DNA from: Tolypothrix sp. PCC 7910
Lineage (GTDB): Bacteria > Cyanobacteriota > Cyanobacteriia > Cyanobacteriales > Nostocaceae
Length of the DNA stretch: 64,000 bases
Reading direction: 5' to 3'
Assembly (NCBI RefSeq): GCF_011769525.1
Contig: NZ_CP050440.1
Coordinates: 4,775,501 to 4,839,500, forward strand
Shown here: positions 12,752 through 21,789 of the stretch, in pieces
Layout: each line of letters starts with the position of its first letter
Position numbering within the stretch: the first letter of the stretch is position 1
Notes under the pieces: model-generated
Told to the model about the DNA's origin: nothing
What the model saw: only the letters and a program-made list of their open reading frames with translations
The model's database searches: none
Made by a program: the position numbers and the translations under genes

Positions 12752-15349
12752 ATGTATATTGATGGCGTAAATTTATCCCATTTGGTAGTTAATGAGCCGG
12801 GAGAATCATATCAGTCAAAAACAAATGTAAATCGCTGGGTTGAAGTCCTGGTAGACTGTCCAGGTAACTTAGGGTTATTTACATATCGTTTACCCGAACA
12901 GTTAGAAATCAAACCAGGTGATATTTTAACTGTACCCTTCGGCACACAACAAATGGGAGGGATTGCCATCCGTTTATTATCACAACCAAATACTGATATA
13001 CCACTAGAGAAAATCCGCGATGTAGAAGATGTTGTGAGTGCAGGTTTTTTTCCTAGTGGTTATTGGGAATTATTAAATAAAGTAGCAACGTATTATTATA
13101 CACCTCTAATTCAAGCGATTAGGGTAGCTTTACCACCAGGTTTATTAGGGCGATCGCAGCGTCGGATTCGTTTGACTTCTTTAGTCCAGCAAAGTGAAAA
13201 AATAACGAATCGGAGTAATGATGTAATAACTCCTACTATTTCTCCCACTGCGTCCTTCCTCAGTTCATCTGCCCAGCAAATTTTACAACTTTTACAAGCT
13301 CAACCAGCAGGAGACTACAGCTTTGCTTACCTGCAACAAAAAGTGAAATCTGCTTATCGAGGCGTGCGGGAGTTAAGGCGATTTGGTTTAGTAGAAAGTT
13401 ATTTAGAACCTCCCAGATTAACGCGACCAAAATTACAGAAAGCTGTTACACTTATTGCCACCATAGATATAGATTTAACCGCGCGCCAACGAGAAATTGT
13501 AGAAGTACTACGAAAACGTGGCGGTGAATTATGGCAAAATGAATTATTGCAAATTTGTCATAGTACTTCTTCTATCTTAAAGACGTTAGCAAATAAAGGC
13601 TACATTACTATAGAAGAAAGAGAAGTTTTACGCACAGAACAAGGCCCAGAAATTACAAGCGATCGCGCTAAATCTTTAACAGCAGATCAATCTCATGCTT
13701 TAGCTAGAATTCAAGCAATCGATGGATATGCTCAAGTGTTGTTGCATGGGGTTACAGGTTCTGGTAAAACCGAAGTTTACCTACAAGCGATCGCACCTTT
13801 ATTACAAAAAGGTAAATCAGCCTTAGTTTTAGTCCCCGAAATTGGACTGACACCCCAGCTAACCGATCGCTTTCGCGCACGCTTTGGTAACAAAGTTAGC
13901 GTCTATCACAGTGCCCTCTCGGATGGAGAACGCTATGATACGTGGCGGCAAATGCTCACAGGCGAACCCCAAGTAGTAATTGGCACCCGCAGCGCCATTT
14001 TTGCCCCCTTACCCAACTTGGGTTTAATCATCCTAGATGAAGAACACGACAGCAGCTTTAAACAAGATACCCCCATCCCCACCTACCATGCGCGCACCGT
14101 TGCTCAATGGCGCGCCGAAATCGAAAATTGTCCCTTAGTATTAGGTTCTGCAACACCTTCCTTAGAAAGCTGGGTAAATTTCACCAACAACGAACTCAGC
14201 ACTCAGAACTCTTGTACAGACGCGATTAATCGCGTCTCTCCAACTCAGCACTCACCACTCAGCACTCACTACCTCTCCCTTCCCAACCGCATCAACTCTC
14301 GCCCCTTACCGCCCATAGAAATAGTAGATATGCGACAAGAATTACAGGCGGGAAATCGTTCTATATTTAGTAGATCCCTACAAGCAGCTTTAAACGAACT
14401 GCAAGAAAAACAACAACAGGGAATATTATTTATCCATCGCCGGGGACACAGTACCTTTGTCTCTTGTCGCAGTTGTGGCTATGTGTTGGAATGTCCCCAC
14501 TGTGATGTATCCCTAGCCTATCACCACACCGAAGACGGCGCGCCGCAACTTTTGCGCTGTCATTACTGCAATTATGCGCGATCGCATCCGCAATTCTGCC
14601 CCGATTGCGCTTCCCCTTACCTAAAATTTTTTGGTAGCGGTACTCAGCGTGTGGCGCAAGAATTATCACGCCAATTTCCCCAACTGAAATATATTCGCTT
14701 TGATAGCGATACCACCCGCAACAAAGGCGCACATCGTACCCTCCTCACTCAGTTTGCCAATGGTGAAGCACATCTATTAGTTGGGACACAAATGCTGACT
14801 AAAGGTTTGGATTTACCACAGGTGACATTGGTGGGTGTTGTTGCTGCTGATGGATTGTTACATCTCTCAGATTATCGTGCCAGCGAACGAGCATTTCAAA
14901 CTTTAACCCAAGTCGCCGGACGTGCGGGGAGAGGTGAAGATCCTGGTAGAGTAATTATCCAAACTTACAACACAGAACATGAAGTAATTGAGTCAGTCAA
15001 GCATCACGATTATCACTCTTTTTCTACTGCCGAACTAGAACAAAGACAAGCACTGAATTACCCTCCCTACGGCAGGTTAATTTTATTGCGCTTGAGCAGT
15101 TTAGATCCAATTCAAGTGCAAAATACTGCTCAGATCATCGCCACAGCATTAGGAACAGAAGACGGATTTGAAATTTTAGGCCCAGCACCAGCCAGTATTT
15201 TACGAGTAGCTAATCGTTATCGCTGGCAAATCCTAATTAAATTTGCACCCGATGATTTACCAAATTTACCAGACTGGGAACAAGTGCGATCGCTTTGCCC
15301 CGCTTCTGTAAGTTTGACTATAGATGTTGACCCGCTAAATATTATGTGA
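12752..15349 (+). CDS. priA: Primosomal protein N' (replication restart helicase PriA)
   Basis: 865 residues. Order: 3'-DNA-end binding domain (about 25-130), winged-helix part, helicase lobe 1 with Walker A Lys339 (HGVTGSGKTEVYLQ) and DEEH box from Asp429 (LIILDEEHDSSFKQ), motif III (LGSATPSLESW), eight Zn-binding Cys in pairs (CRSCGYVLECPHCD, LRCHYCNY, CPDCASPYL), and lobe 2 with VGTQMLTKGLDLPQV and QVAGRAGRGEDPG. PriA reloads the replisome at collapsed forks. Unusual feature: about residues 481-506, between motif III and the RINSRPLPP segment, are encoded by a dispersed palindrome plus heptamer repeats (see 14193-14270). The reading frame stays open through it. Confidence 0.96.
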   Translation: MYIDGVNLSHLVVNEPGESYQSKTNVNRWVEVLVDCPGNLGLFTYRLPEQLEIKPGDILTVPFGTQQMGGIAIRLLSQPNTDIPLEKIRDVEDVVSAGFFPSGYWELLNKVATYYYTPLIQAIRVALPPGLLGRSQRRIRLTSLVQQSEKITNRSNDVITPTISPTASFLSSSAQQILQLLQAQPAGDYSFAYLQQKVKSAYRGVRELRRFGLVESYLEPPRLTRPKLQKAVTLIATIDIDLTARQREIVEVLRKRGGELWQNELLQICHSTSSILKTLANKGYITIEEREVLRTEQGPEITSDRAKSLTADQSHALARIQAIDGYAQVLLHGVTGSGKTEVYLQAIAPLLQKGKSALVLVPEIGLTPQLTDRFRARFGNKVSVYHSALSDGERYDTWRQMLTGEPQVVIGTRSAIFAPLPNLGLIILDEEHDSSFKQDTPIPTYHARTVAQWRAEIENCPLVLGSATPSLESWVNFTNNELSTQNSCTDAINRVSPTQHSPLSTHYLSLPNRINSRPLPPIEIVDMRQELQAGNRSIFSRSLQAALNELQEKQQQGILFIHRRGHSTFVSCRSCGYVLECPHCDVSLAYHHTEDGAPQLLRCHYCNYARSHPQFCPDCASPYLKFFGSGTQRVAQELSRQFPQLKYIRFDSDTTRNKGAHRTLLTQFANGEAHLLVGTQMLTKGLDLPQVTLVGVVAADGLLHLSDYRASERAFQTLTQVAGRAGRGEDPGRVIIQTYNTEHEVIESVKHHDYHSFSTAELEQRQALNYPPYGRLILLRLSSLDPIQVQNTAQIIATALGTEDGFEILGPAPASILRVANRYRWQILIKFAPDDLPNLPDWEQVRSLCPASVSLTIDVDPLNIM
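14193..14270. repeat. Palindromic element copy 3 and heptamers inserted in frame in priA
   Basis: The perfect palindrome agacgcgattaatcgcgtct lies at 14218-14237. It is flanked on both sides by ACTCAGC-type heptamers (aactcagcactcagaactc before, aactcagcactcaccactca after). Translated in the priA frame this gives LSTQNSCTDAINRVSPTQHS and PLSTHY. The same flank actcagaactcttgtaca precedes the copy at 55440, which shows that the whole block is a mobile repeat rather than PriA sequence. Confidence 0.88.
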
Positions 15350-15396
15350 TTCTGGGAAAATAAACCAATACAGTGCATTTAAAAAAATAAATTGAC

Positions 15397-15552
15397 AACA
15401 AAACCACAAAACTAGTTACTCAACAAAAAACCGAACAATAATTTTGGAGGGGGTTTGGGGGACGCAACCGTCACCCAATCGGGGGTTTGGGGGAGAATCC
15501 CCCAATTGAGCTAGCTGTTTCCACAACTGACAAATCAATCACTAATGATCTT
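15397..15552. repeat. About 156-bp dispersed repeat, copy A
   Basis: This block matches 45114-45270 over its whole length with few differences. Its centre, including ttttggagggggtttggggg, is almost identical in both copies. It contains a strong hairpin at 15487-15505 (ttggggga / tcccccaa, loop gaa). It sits about 47 bases after the priA stop and could act as a transcription barrier there, though no T-run follows. Confidence 0.88.
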
Positions 15553-15602
15553 ATTTGACCTGTATTGTCCTATAAACTTTTGAGATTTTCTTGATTTAAT
15601 CT

Positions 15603-15826
15603 ATTGTTAAGAAATTAGCGATCGTGGGTGCTGGCCCTAGCGGACTTCTCCTAGCACACTATTTACTGCGTTCAGACAACGTCTGTCGCAAATTTTGCAC
15701 CAACTGTTTCCCCAACGCTTCTTACCATCCTTATTTGAGGCAGTATTTGACACTACAGTTACCTATGGAGAAATTTTGCAGTCCTACCAGGGTTGGATAT
15801 CTAAAGTCAAAAATGCTAACAACTAG
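15603..15826 (+). pseudogene. Gutted FAD-dependent monooxygenase remnant
   Basis: The first part reads KKLAIVGAGPSGLLLAHYLL, a textbook N-terminal FAD-binding Rossmann motif (GxGxxG). Immediately after it the frame shifts by one, and the new frame reads QRLSQILHQLFPQRFLPSLF then EAVFDTTVTYGEILQSYQGW and ISKVKNANN before a stop at 15824-15826. The second part looks like the C-terminus of the same kind of flavoprotein (kynurenine 3-monooxygenase-like), so the roughly 400 central codons have been deleted. The C-terminal assignment is from pattern memory only. No intact copy is in the window. Confidence 0.65.
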
Positions 15827-16462
15827 TTTTACAGCAACCTGTAGCAATTAATCACAGAACCCAAAAATTTAATTCCTAATCTCTGGGTTCAACATCAATA
15901 TGTTTATGGTAGGGTGCGTTTGCGATCGCGATCGCACCGAAAACTTCAGATACCGCAGCATTCCAACCTTTTGAAGTTTTAAAGCCATCTGCTCGTTTAT
16001 ATGTACAAGGGAACGGCAGAAAGTAGAAAATCTCGGTTTCTAATTTTTTTCATTAAAGATCTAAAAAAATTAAATTTTAACTTTTCTTAACACACTCCAT
16101 ACCAGTATACAACGCATCTTATTCACACATTTCCTGCATACGTATATTGCGTATATTCTTGTAGTTAAATTTGTTAATTATAAATCTGAGATGAGCAAAT
16201 CCGATTCAGATAAAAACTTTTGATTTCAATATCAAAGCTTTAACAACATTCTACGTGGTATTACTGTATAACTTGTTTGTTTTGTTCTAATTCTCGTATC
16301 CGGATTTATAGATTGGCTATTGAAGATGTATTTAGGAACACTGGAAGACAACCTGCAAAATACTGAGTCTAAGGATTTGGATTTTTGAATAACCCAGAAC
16401 CTAACACAGTGAATAACTAAACTTCTATCAAAACACTAATCATAACCAAGGGTGTAAAAATT
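15827..16462. other. Intergenic region upstream of the 288-residue unknown gene
   Basis: No gene with recognisable protein is present. Two overlapping HIP1-like sites (gcgatcgcgatcgc) occur near 15920-15936. The last 300 bases are AT-rich and presumably hold the promoter of the following gene. Confidence 0.45.
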
Positions 16463-17329
16463 ATGAAAACCATGAATTTAATGAATGACCAAATTTTAAT
16501 CGAGCAATATATCCAAGGTAAAATTAAACTGGGATTTAGCCATAACTTCCGCATAGAATCTATAGGCGAAACCGTTCAATTATTAACTAAAAATGGCTTC
16601 TTTATCGCCACCACAAACTTAGCAGATGAAACCAGAGTTTTTCAGGTGCGGCAAGAATCTCATCATTGGGAATGTCTTAATCAAATATTGCTCGATAATA
16701 AATTCATGCCAACTATTAAAAGTGGTAGCGGATTATTACAATATGAATATTATCCCCTGCCTAAATGCTACAAAATGCATTATACAGAAGCTTTAGATTT
16801 ATGGAAGTTGTGGCGTTCTCATAGTCATCAAAAAGGGAATAATTGTGAGCAACTAAACTTACTAGTATTGAATAATAATAATTGGCAGAAAATTCAAGAT
16901 ATAGCATTTAGCAGAGAAAGCGTATTTATCAAAACCCCTGCTGATGAGATTGTAGTTGATAACTGCGATCGCGTTATCTGGCTCCTGTATATCCAAGAAG
17001 AACCAGAACTTGCAACTGTAATTCAAACAAGTAAAGTAGTCAAAGAAAATAACTCTCCAAAAATGGTAAAAGAGACTGAATATAAAGCCATTAGTGTAGC
17101 GCAAGATAAACAGCAAAATGATTATCTAGCTTGCGAAACCAATCCATTTATTGCATCTCTAGTATCATCACCTACAGTTACAAGTAATAATATTGTCAAA
17201 CTACATCAAGGAAAACTTTATATCCAAACACCTGAAGGTGAAATTGTAGTAGAAGGTTCTAACCTTAAATTCTGGTTTACTCAACCAGGAACTCAAAATC
17301 TTGTTCCCCAATCTTTAGTAATGCAGTAA
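16463..17329 (+). CDS. Protein of unknown function with a duplicated beta-strand motif
   Basis: 288 residues that I do not recognise. No signal peptide, membrane segment or catalytic motif is visible. The C-terminal half holds two copies of the same motif: VFIKTPADEIVVDNCDRVIW (about 154-173) and LYIQTPEGEIVVEGSNLKFW (about 252-271), both of the form [VL][FY]I-x-TP-x-[DG]EIVV followed by a hydrophobic strand. A weaker relative (FFIATTNLADETRVFQV) lies near residue 46. The duplication suggests a repeated beta-hairpin fold. It ends about 140 bases from the convergent FHA gene. Expression is likely since the frame is long and codon use matches neighbours. Confidence 0.75.
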   Translation: MKTMNLMNDQILIEQYIQGKIKLGFSHNFRIESIGETVQLLTKNGFFIATTNLADETRVFQVRQESHHWECLNQILLDNKFMPTIKSGSGLLQYEYYPLPKCYKMHYTEALDLWKLWRSHSHQKGNNCEQLNLLVLNNNNWQKIQDIAFSRESVFIKTPADEIVVDNCDRVIWLLYIQEEPELATVIQTSKVVKENNSPKMVKETEYKAISVAQDKQQNDYLACETNPFIASLVSSPTVTSNNIVKLHQGKLYIQTPEGEIVVEGSNLKFWFTQPGTQNLVPQSLVMQ

Positions 17330-17472
17330 ATAATCAGCAGTATACAGCCATCAGATATAATTGATGAACTTATACCCTGTTGAACTGGAAATTTTGGCAC
17401 AGAAGAAACGCTGATACTGTATACATAATTTAATTTGAATTCCGCTTTATACCACTAGCTACTCCTTCACAG

Positions 17473-19458
17473 TTATTGTTGTAAGTGTTGAAGATAAAAT
17501 ACGAGCGCCTCTGCTGTGGGTACATTAGTTGCTAGTAAAACTTTATTAATATTGCAGCTCCTCAATAATGCTTCTTCATTGGCTTGGCTAGTCTGAGGGA
17601 TGATGAAATCTCTCAAGAAAATAACTGCTGAGATATCACCAGAGTTAACTAATGTATTAATCGCTTGATAACCTGCAGATATTGCGGCTGGTATTTGCTG
17701 ACTAATGGTGATACCTGCTTGTTCATGCAAAAATTTGCTAATAGATGACCAAGCAATAGTATAATTATGTGCAAAAAACTCTTGATGCTGATTAACAAAT
17801 TCAGCTAACTCTGATTGTTTGCTTTCATGAGCTAAAAGAACTATATTTTTTTGAGCAATTCCTGGAAGAGAATTACTGACAGACGCTTCCTCAGAAGTTT
17901 CCCTATATTCTTCTTCTGATGTGTCATAAATTTCAGCAAAAAGTTGATTAATTGACTCAGATGTTAATAGAGTTAATTCTGAGCTAAAATCAGCTTCTAG
18001 TTCTTCATCTAATAGAGAAGATAGAGCATCCGATTCGCTCACATCGCTGGTATCTTCGGGTAATTTGATAGGAACCGCAACTTCGCTAACTACCCCTGCA
18101 TCATCAGTATTGGTATCCGCATCCTGATTGCTGATCGGTTCTGGTACTTTACAAAATAACCCTGCTGATTCAATCAGCGTTTCGTCTGAGAATATAGCCT
18201 CTTCATTGCTAAACTCGGGAGTAAAACCATCCACAAATTTTGGAGCTTCGACACCACCAATATCAACTTTAAAATCATCTTCGATTACTTCATCACTTAT
18301 ATGTGGTGGGACTTCAATGACTATATTTCGTGGTTGTTGAAATACACTACGTGGTTGTACAATCGTCAATTCTTTCGGAATTTCTGCATCCCAATCTATA
18401 TCTTGCTCGGTGATCTCTGAAGAAGTTTCGCTTACCACTTCTGCTGATTGCCGGAATTTATCACGCGGTTGTACGTCGGTAAAATCTTGCAGAATTGGCA
18501 TTTCTAAATCGAAAAAATCATTTTTATCATCTGGAGCAACTTCATTCAATTCCTCTACTAGTGGACTCAATTTCTCACGTGGCTGTACAATCGTCAATTC
18601 TCTCGGAATTTCTGCGTCCCAATCGATATCTTCAATGTTTATCTCTGCAGGAATTTCGCTGACAGCCTCTGGTACTGATTCATTTAAATCTTGTGGCTGT
18701 ACAAAAGTAACTTCTTCTAGAAAAGGTGTAGGTACATCAACATCTACATTATTAACCTCTGCAGAAATTTCTTTTACTACCTCTGGTACTGGAGACATTA
18801 AACCCTGCAGCTGCACAACGGTGATTTCTTCTATAACTGGTTTAGCAGCATCAGCGTTTAGATCGCTTACAGATGGGGTAATTTCATTTACTACAGGTAT
18901 ATTTTCAATAACCTTTTCTTGTGCATTAATTTCTGATTCTAGTTCTGAAGTTTCCATTTCGCCTTTATCTGCACTAAATGCTTCAGCCGATTCAGAGCTT
19001 AAATCATGGGAAACTTTGCTATTTACTTTTGCTGCGGGATTAGCAACATTAATATTGCCGAGATTTTCATTTACTCGCCAACCAGCAAACAGTGTCGGAT
19101 CGATAGTCCTAAATACCGTCACTGGCAATTGTTGAGGTGCAGGAATAATATCTTCCACAGTCATCACGTAATCACCAATGCGGATAATGTCTTTATCCTT
19201 CAACTGGACTGGGACATTTTTTTTAGCCAATCTCCCGTTAATAACTGAACCATTTCTACTTCCAAGGTCGCAGAAGTAGTAATTACCATTGTGAGCAAAA
19301 AATTTACCATGTACTCTGCTCACATCAGGACTGTTTAAGACTAAATGAGAATCGGGAGAACGACCAATTAAGCATTCTCCTGTCGGTGCAGTTGCTAATG
19401 CTAGATCAAGTTCGTTAACTTCATCTGCTGCTAGTGAATAGTTAACTTTTATTTTCAT
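17473..19458 (-). CDS. FHA-domain protein with C-terminal methylglyoxal-synthase-like domain
   Basis: 661 residues. An FHA domain (about 20-100) is clear: GECLIGRSPDSHLVLNSPDV, SRVHGKFF, LGSRNGSVINGR, IRIGDYVMTVED; FHA binds phosphothreonine. Residues about 190-430 are an acidic linker with degenerate repeats (two near-identical DIDWDAEIPRELTIVQPR units plus FTDVQPRDK, VTFVQPQD and ITVVQLQG). Residues 538-661 align along their whole length with methylglyoxal synthase: NIVLLAHESKQSELAEFV, ISAVIFLRDF, EEALLRSCNINKVLLATNVP, TAEALV. Compared with E. coli MgsA, His19 and Asp91 are kept (His544, Asp617), but Thr45, Ser65, Asp71, His98 and Asp101 become Trp, Ala, Tyr, Ser and Asn, so enzymatic activity is unlikely. 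Probably a ligand-sensing signalling protein; function unknown. Confidence 0.85.
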   Translation of the reverse strand: MKIKVNYSLAADEVNELDLALATAPTGECLIGRSPDSHLVLNSPDVSRVHGKFFAHNGNYYFCDLGSRNGSVINGRLAKKNVPVQLKDKDIIRIGDYVMTVEDIIPAPQQLPVTVFRTIDPTLFAGWRVNENLGNINVANPAAKVNSKVSHDLSSESAEAFSADKGEMETSELESEINAQEKVIENIPVVNEITPSVSDLNADAAKPVIEEITVVQLQGLMSPVPEVVKEISAEVNNVDVDVPTPFLEEVTFVQPQDLNESVPEAVSEIPAEINIEDIDWDAEIPRELTIVQPREKLSPLVEELNEVAPDDKNDFFDLEMPILQDFTDVQPRDKFRQSAEVVSETSSEITEQDIDWDAEIPKELTIVQPRSVFQQPRNIVIEVPPHISDEVIEDDFKVDIGGVEAPKFVDGFTPEFSNEEAIFSDETLIESAGLFCKVPEPISNQDADTNTDDAGVVSEVAVPIKLPEDTSDVSESDALSSLLDEELEADFSSELTLLTSESINQLFAEIYDTSEEEYRETSEEASVSNSLPGIAQKNIVLLAHESKQSELAEFVNQHQEFFAHNYTIAWSSISKFLHEQAGITISQQIPAAISAGYQAINTLVNSGDISAVIFLRDFIIPQTSQANEEALLRSCNINKVLLATNVPTAEALVFYLQHLQQ

Positions 19459-19864
19459 ATTAATTTTCTGTTATTTTTATTAATTTCTGCCACCCAACAC
19501 TGACGGGTTTAATGCTCTAAATTTAAAATAACATCTGTGTGAGCGATGGACATGGTAACAATAAAGTCTATCTGCTCATGGAGATTTATTTCTGATGAGT
19601 GATGGAATATAGGGTATTGATGATTAGTGACTGTGCTTAGTTCCCTTGATTTCCCTTGTTCCAATTCCATTATTACGTAAACGCAAAAGCGCGATCGCAC
19701 CCAGCAAACAGTGCTAAGCCAGAAAACAGCAAATTCAGCAGACTACTACCCCAGGTAAGTAACTGCAGAACATTTTCATCATCAAAAATACTTCCTAAGC
19801 TGCAGAGATTTGCTTAGGTCGCTCTTTCACCTTGTCCCTTTCCCCTTTCCCCTTTTCCCAGTCC

Positions 19865-21652
19865 TTACTTCCCAAGACAGTCATCACCACAGGTAACAAT
19901 TACTGGTTGTTGATACAAGGGTACAGTAAATGTCACTGTCGAACCCAGTCCTTCGCCTAAGCTGTAAAAATTGACTTCACCACCCATTGCTTCTACCAGC
20001 TTTTGAGATATAGCCAGTCCTAAACCAGTTCCCCCATACTGTCGGGTACGGGAACCATCAACTTGAGAAAATAATTGAAATAGTTTATCTTGCTTATCTA
20101 AAGAAACACCAATACCTGTATCTGCTACGCGTACTTTTACCATACCAGGATATTGCTGTTCCTGGAATTTAGCCTTTTTAATTACAATATCAGCACTGAT
20201 AGTAATACCACCTTCTTGAGTAAATTTAATTGCATTACCTACCAAATTCAGCATTACTTGTAACAGTCGTTGGTAGTTACCTTGAACAATTATTTCATCA
20301 GAAGTGGGGGGCATTTGCATCTGGAAGCTGAGGTTTCTCATCTCGGCTTGAGGACGCATGAAACTTTCTACGTCGTTAAATAACTCAGCCAATTGCACAG
20401 GAGTACAATCAAGCTCCATTTTACCTGCTTCAATTTTGGCAATATCCAAAATATCGTTGATGATATTCAGCAGGTGGATTGATAATTGATGTGCTTCTAA
20501 CAAAAACTGATTTTGTTCTTCTGGATCATCTGCCATTCCCTCCAGAATCAGCTTTAAAAATCCGATCATCCCATTTAGGGGAGTACGAATTTCGTGGGAG
20601 ACATTAGCTAGAAATTCACTCTTGAGGCGGGAAGCATCTTCGGCTTTTTGACGCGCTACTTCCAATTCTTTGTACAAAGTAGCATGAGCGATCGCAGTCC
20701 CTAACTGATCCGCTACTTCTTTGGCTAGCTCGATTTCTGCATCTGTCAGCGGGTAGCATTCATCTCGCAAATTCAACGCCACCAAACCATTTGCTTGGTC
20801 TTGATAGGATGTCGCCACCACCAAAATTTTCTGGTTGGGGCATAGACTAGAGCTTGGTGCTTGCACTACTATCGGTTCCAGGGTATCCACCGCCTGAGCA
20901 AAAGCAGGTTCAGCCGCTAAATCTATATCTGAACCCAACAGAGATTTGCACTCTGGCTGGTGATACTCTGCGATTACCCGTACTTTTTGGCTAGAAGGCT
21001 GGTAAGGACAAATAATACAGCGCTCTAGCCGCAGTACTTTTCCCAAACTATCAACTGTTTGTTGCCAAATAATGTCTATATCCAGGTTGCGACGAATATT
21101 TTTGGTAATTCGGTTCACCAGTTTTTGATGCTGCTGTGAGCGCACAGCCAACTCTATCTGTGTAGGTGTTTTGGCAATTACATCTACTTTATTGATGTTG
21201 ACTTTCGCTTGCAGTAACCGTCCCATCACCAAAACTGTAGTAGCCGCTTTACCCAATTGCGGCATAATCGGAGTGATTACCAACTCCAACTCAAATAATT
21301 CCTGCCCATAACTAAACCAGCATTGCAATTTTTCGGGCACCAAATTTGTCAAAATCCGGTGTAACCGTTCCAAATAAGCCACATTATCCACTGGGACAAA
21401 GTTAGCTTCCTCATTAAACTCATCAACTATCTGCTCAGGATTTAACCCAAGGATTTCACTGTGCTGCCAATAAAAATTCAGGTAACGTCCTGACCCATCT
21501 TGTGTATATACCAACTCGGCTCCTAGAGTTGGTAACATATAGTCTGTCTGATGATTAATAGAGTTGCGATTCTGGGAGAATAAGTTGGGCAATTGCGAAT
21601 GGGCAGTAATAGTCATTATCGAGTTGGATATACGATTAGCAGCCGACAACAT
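19865..21652 (-). CDS. Sensor histidine kinase, PAS-like/GAF/HisKA/HATPase
   Basis: 595 residues with no membrane segment. An N-terminal PAS-like part (about 45-160; YLNFYWQHSEILGLNPEQIV) is followed by a linker, a GAF domain (about 195-330; LRLERCIICPYQ and LVALNLRDECYPLTDAEIEL), HisKA with His353 in FLANVSHEIRTPLNGMIGF, and an ATPase with NLVGNAIKFTQEGG, VADTGIGV and YGGTGLGLAISQKLVEAMGG. No receiver domain is attached and no response regulator gene lies nearby, so its partner is elsewhere. A Cys pair (CIICPY) in the GAF domain could take part in redox or metal sensing, but this is speculation. Confidence 0.9.
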   Translation of the reverse strand: MLSAANRISNSIMTITAHSQLPNLFSQNRNSINHQTDYMLPTLGAELVYTQDGSGRYLNFYWQHSEILGLNPEQIVDEFNEEANFVPVDNVAYLERLHRILTNLVPEKLQCWFSYGQELFELELVITPIMPQLGKAATTVLVMGRLLQAKVNINKVDVIAKTPTQIELAVRSQQHQKLVNRITKNIRRNLDIDIIWQQTVDSLGKVLRLERCIICPYQPSSQKVRVIAEYHQPECKSLLGSDIDLAAEPAFAQAVDTLEPIVVQAPSSSLCPNQKILVVATSYQDQANGLVALNLRDECYPLTDAEIELAKEVADQLGTAIAHATLYKELEVARQKAEDASRLKSEFLANVSHEIRTPLNGMIGFLKLILEGMADDPEEQNQFLLEAHQLSIHLLNIINDILDIAKIEAGKMELDCTPVQLAELFNDVESFMRPQAEMRNLSFQMQMPPTSDEIIVQGNYQRLLQVMLNLVGNAIKFTQEGGITISADIVIKKAKFQEQQYPGMVKVRVADTGIGVSLDKQDKLFQLFSQVDGSRTRQYGGTGLGLAISQKLVEAMGGEVNFYSLGEGLGSTVTFTVPLYQQPVIVTCGDDCLGK

Positions 21653-21789
21653 TATTACTAAAGCTGCTTAAAGTCTGGCATAAATTATTACAGCTTTTGA
21701 ACCTTTGGTTGAGCATTTTAGATATTTTGTCAGCCAAAGTGGCAAACTTTACATTCTTTTGATTTTTTATTTACAGTTTATTTATGAAT

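Noticed and set aside
18410-19135. 241-codon Ser/Thr-rich plus-strand frame.
   Set aside because: Antisense shadow of the acidic linker of the FHA protein; low-complexity composition explains its openness.
17473-19458. Calling the FHA protein an active methylglyoxal synthase.
   Set aside because: Key residues equivalent to Asp71, His98 and Asp101 of E. coli MgsA are Tyr, Ser and Asn.
19509-19700. 63-codon minus-strand frame upstream of the FHA gene.
   Set aside because: No ribosome binding site, no conserved pattern and no composition bias; probably non-coding leader.
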